Origin: an uncultured Flavobacteriales bacterium
GTDB taxonomy: Bacteria; Bacteroidota; Bacteroidia; Flavobacteriales_D; Sanyastnellaceae
Length of the DNA stretch: 6,745 nucleotides
Reading direction: 5' to 3'
NCBI GenBank assembly: GCA_937996585.1
Contig: CALKUW010000083.1
Coordinates: 1-6,745 of the forward strand
The translations under genes were made by a program, and so were the position numbers. Numbering within the stretch: position 1 is the first letter of the stretch; the number at the start of each line of letters is the position of its first letter. Shown one piece after another: positions 6,173-6,745 of the stretch. The notes below the pieces were generated by a model. It saw only the letters and a list, made by a program, of their open reading frames with translations, searched no databases and had not been told where the DNA came from.

Positions 6173-6745
6173 TGTCCTCCCACGTCACCATCCTCGGTGC
6201 CGGCGAAAGCGGTGAAGGCGCAGCCAAGCTGTGCCTCGGCCTCGGTCTGTCCTGTCGCGTCAGCGATGCGGGCACCGTGTCTGCCGACCGCAAGGCGCGG
6301 CTCACCGCCATGGGGGTCGACGTGGAGGAAGGGGGACACGACCGCGCTGCGCTGGCCGCATCCGACTTCGTTGTGAAATCCCCCGGCGTGCCCCCGACAG
6401 CGCCTCCGGTCCAATGGGCCCGAGAAGCCGGCCTCGAAGTCATCGGCGAGCTCGAGTTCGCCGCCCGACACACCTCAGGCCGCATTGCCGCAGTGACCGG
6501 AACCAACGGCAAGACCACCACCACAGGCCTGCTGCACCACCTCTTGGTCACCGGCGGGATGGACGCCGGCTGCGCCGGCAACATCGGCACCAGCTTCGCC
6601 GGAGCAGTCGCCGCGGCCCGACAGCGCGACGGCTCGCGCGTCGTCGCCGAAGCCGCGCGGCCTCTCGTCGCCGTCGCGCGGTGGCTCCAAGTTACCCGTC
6701 TGCCACATGTGCGGCAAGCAATTCGGCAGCGCGAGCCTCGAGATC
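6172..6745 (+). CDS. murD: UDP-MurNAc-L-alanine:D-glutamate ligase MurD, N-terminal part; broken near 6651
   Basis: Cytoplasmic Mur ligase that adds D-Glu to UDP-MurNAc-L-Ala. The start is the ATG sharing a base with the mraY stop (TGATG at 6170-6174). Residues 1-30 form a dinucleotide-fold-like start (VTILGAGESGEGAAKL). KSPGVPP lies at 69-75 and IGELEFAARH at 91-100. The ATP P-loop is GTNGKTTT at 110-117, and CAGNIGTSFAGAV at 134-146 matches the GNIG motif. The family then expects a segment like VVELSSFQLD. Here the protein reads RVVAE at 156-160 and continues as AARPLVAVARWLQV, which is not MurD and lacks the SSFQL motif. The frame happens to stay open to the window edge (191 codons plus one base), but codons after about 160 probably do not belong to the gene. 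The central and C-terminal domains are absent. I infer an artificial join near 6620-6655 rather than a natural truncation. The identity of the first 155 residues is secure. Confidence 0.92.
   Translation, partial: MSSHVTILGAGESGEGAAKLCLGLGLSCRVSDAGTVSADRKARLTAMGVDVEEGGHDRAALAASDFVVKSPGVPPTAPPVQWAREAGLEVIGELEFAARHTSGRIAAVTGTNGKTTTTGLLHHLLVTGGMDAGCAGNIGTSFAGAVAAARQRDGSRVVAEAARPLVAVARWLQVTRLPHVRQAIRQREPRD
6620..6655. other. Probable chimeric junction between bacterial murD and unrelated DNA
   Basis: MurD homology in one frame ends and zinc-finger-like coding sequence in another frame begins across this interval. The exact point cannot be fixed because both readings are plausible within it. The bases here are dense in CGCG, CGTCG and GCCG, unlike the C-rich, CC/AC-ending codon pattern of the operon. 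A 9-base direct repeat, tcgtcgccg, occurs at 6641-6649 and 6665-6673, so short shared sequence could have helped a false join. No insertion-sequence end, inverted repeat or target-site duplication is visible that would explain a natural insertion. Confidence 0.55.
6653..6745 (+). CDS. Fragment of a eukaryotic-type C2HC zinc finger coding sequence (foreign to the operon)
   Basis: In the frame one base ahead of murD, the last bases read a Pro/Arg/Ser/Gly-rich stretch (PRGLSSPSRGGSK, from 6653) followed by LPVCHMCGKQFGSASLEI (6692-6745). The spacing C-x2-C-G-[KR]-x-F-G-S-x-S-L-x-I matches the first half of the C2HC finger of ZC2HC1-like proteins, in which a His and then a Cys follow; the window stops right where the His should be. 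Such fingers, embedded in Ser/Pro/Arg-rich disordered sequence, are common in algae, protists and animals, and I do not know them in dcw operons. The frame is open from 6497, but that part overlaps good murD sequence, so the foreign portion probably starts somewhere in 6620-6655. No start codon or splice site can be assigned, so the left limit given is arbitrary. The motif match is visual; a chance reading in GC-rich DNA is possible but the number of matching positions makes it unlikely. Confidence 0.6.

Noticed and set aside
6492..6651. Extending the zinc-finger frame as a real overlapping gene through murD
   Set aside because: The frame is open from 6497, but murD residues 108-146 in the other frame are clearly conserved, so the upstream part of this frame is incidental.
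6641..6673. 9-base direct repeat tcgtcgccg as an attachment or target site
   Set aside because: It is too short and too ordinary for GC-rich DNA, and no element lies between the copies; it is mentioned only as possible microhomology for a false join.
6600..6745. Simple frameshift in murD at the right end
   Set aside because: None of the three frames after about 6651 yields the expected SSFQL-like segment, so an indel cannot explain the loss.
1..6745. CRISPR arrays, tRNA or rRNA genes, insertion sequences, intrinsic terminators
   Set aside because: None were seen. Coding sequence is essentially continuous and leaves no intergenic space larger than 10 bases.

Overview
The window is a stretch of the conserved division and cell wall (dcw) operon of a bacterium. 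It reads left to right on the + strand: rsmH (5' end missing), an ftsL-like membrane gene, ftsI (a penicillin-binding protein with a PASTA domain), murE, mraY and the beginning of murD. Gene order, the MraY form with a long insertion between membrane helices 4 and 5, the PASTA-tailed FtsI, the absence of murF between murE and mraY, and the lack of Shine-Dalgarno sequences all point to Bacteroidota. The sequence is very GC-rich with codons ending mostly in C or G, which is unusual for that phylum, so the source is a high-GC lineage that I cannot place further.

Layout: rsmH occupies 1-735, ftsL-like 732-1292, ftsI 1289-3433, murE 3430-4923, mraY 4934-6172 and murD from 6172 to the right edge. 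Three junctions are ATGA overlaps, one is a TGATG overlap, and one is a 10-base gap. There is no intergenic space for a promoter or terminator, so the block should be one transcript driven from upstream of the window. MurE, MurD and MraY make and lipid-link the muropeptide precursor, FtsI cross-links it at the septum, the FtsL-like protein belongs to the divisome scaffold, and RsmH methylates 16S rRNA.

The one real anomaly is the right end. The MurD reading is good up to about residue 160 (near 6651), then stops looking like MurD exactly where the conserved SSFQL-type segment should follow. In a different frame the last ~100 bases encode a low-complexity Ser/Pro/Arg stretch followed by CHMCGKQFGSASLEI, which closely resembles a eukaryotic C2HC zinc finger of the ZC2HC1 type, cut off just before its expected His. 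The simplest reading is a chimeric join between bacterial DNA and eukaryotic (for example algal or protist host) DNA, made in the library or the assembly. A genuine transfer junction is possible but much less likely. I see no new biological system in the remaining ~6.6 kb; it is an ordinary dcw block with a few lineage-specific protein features.
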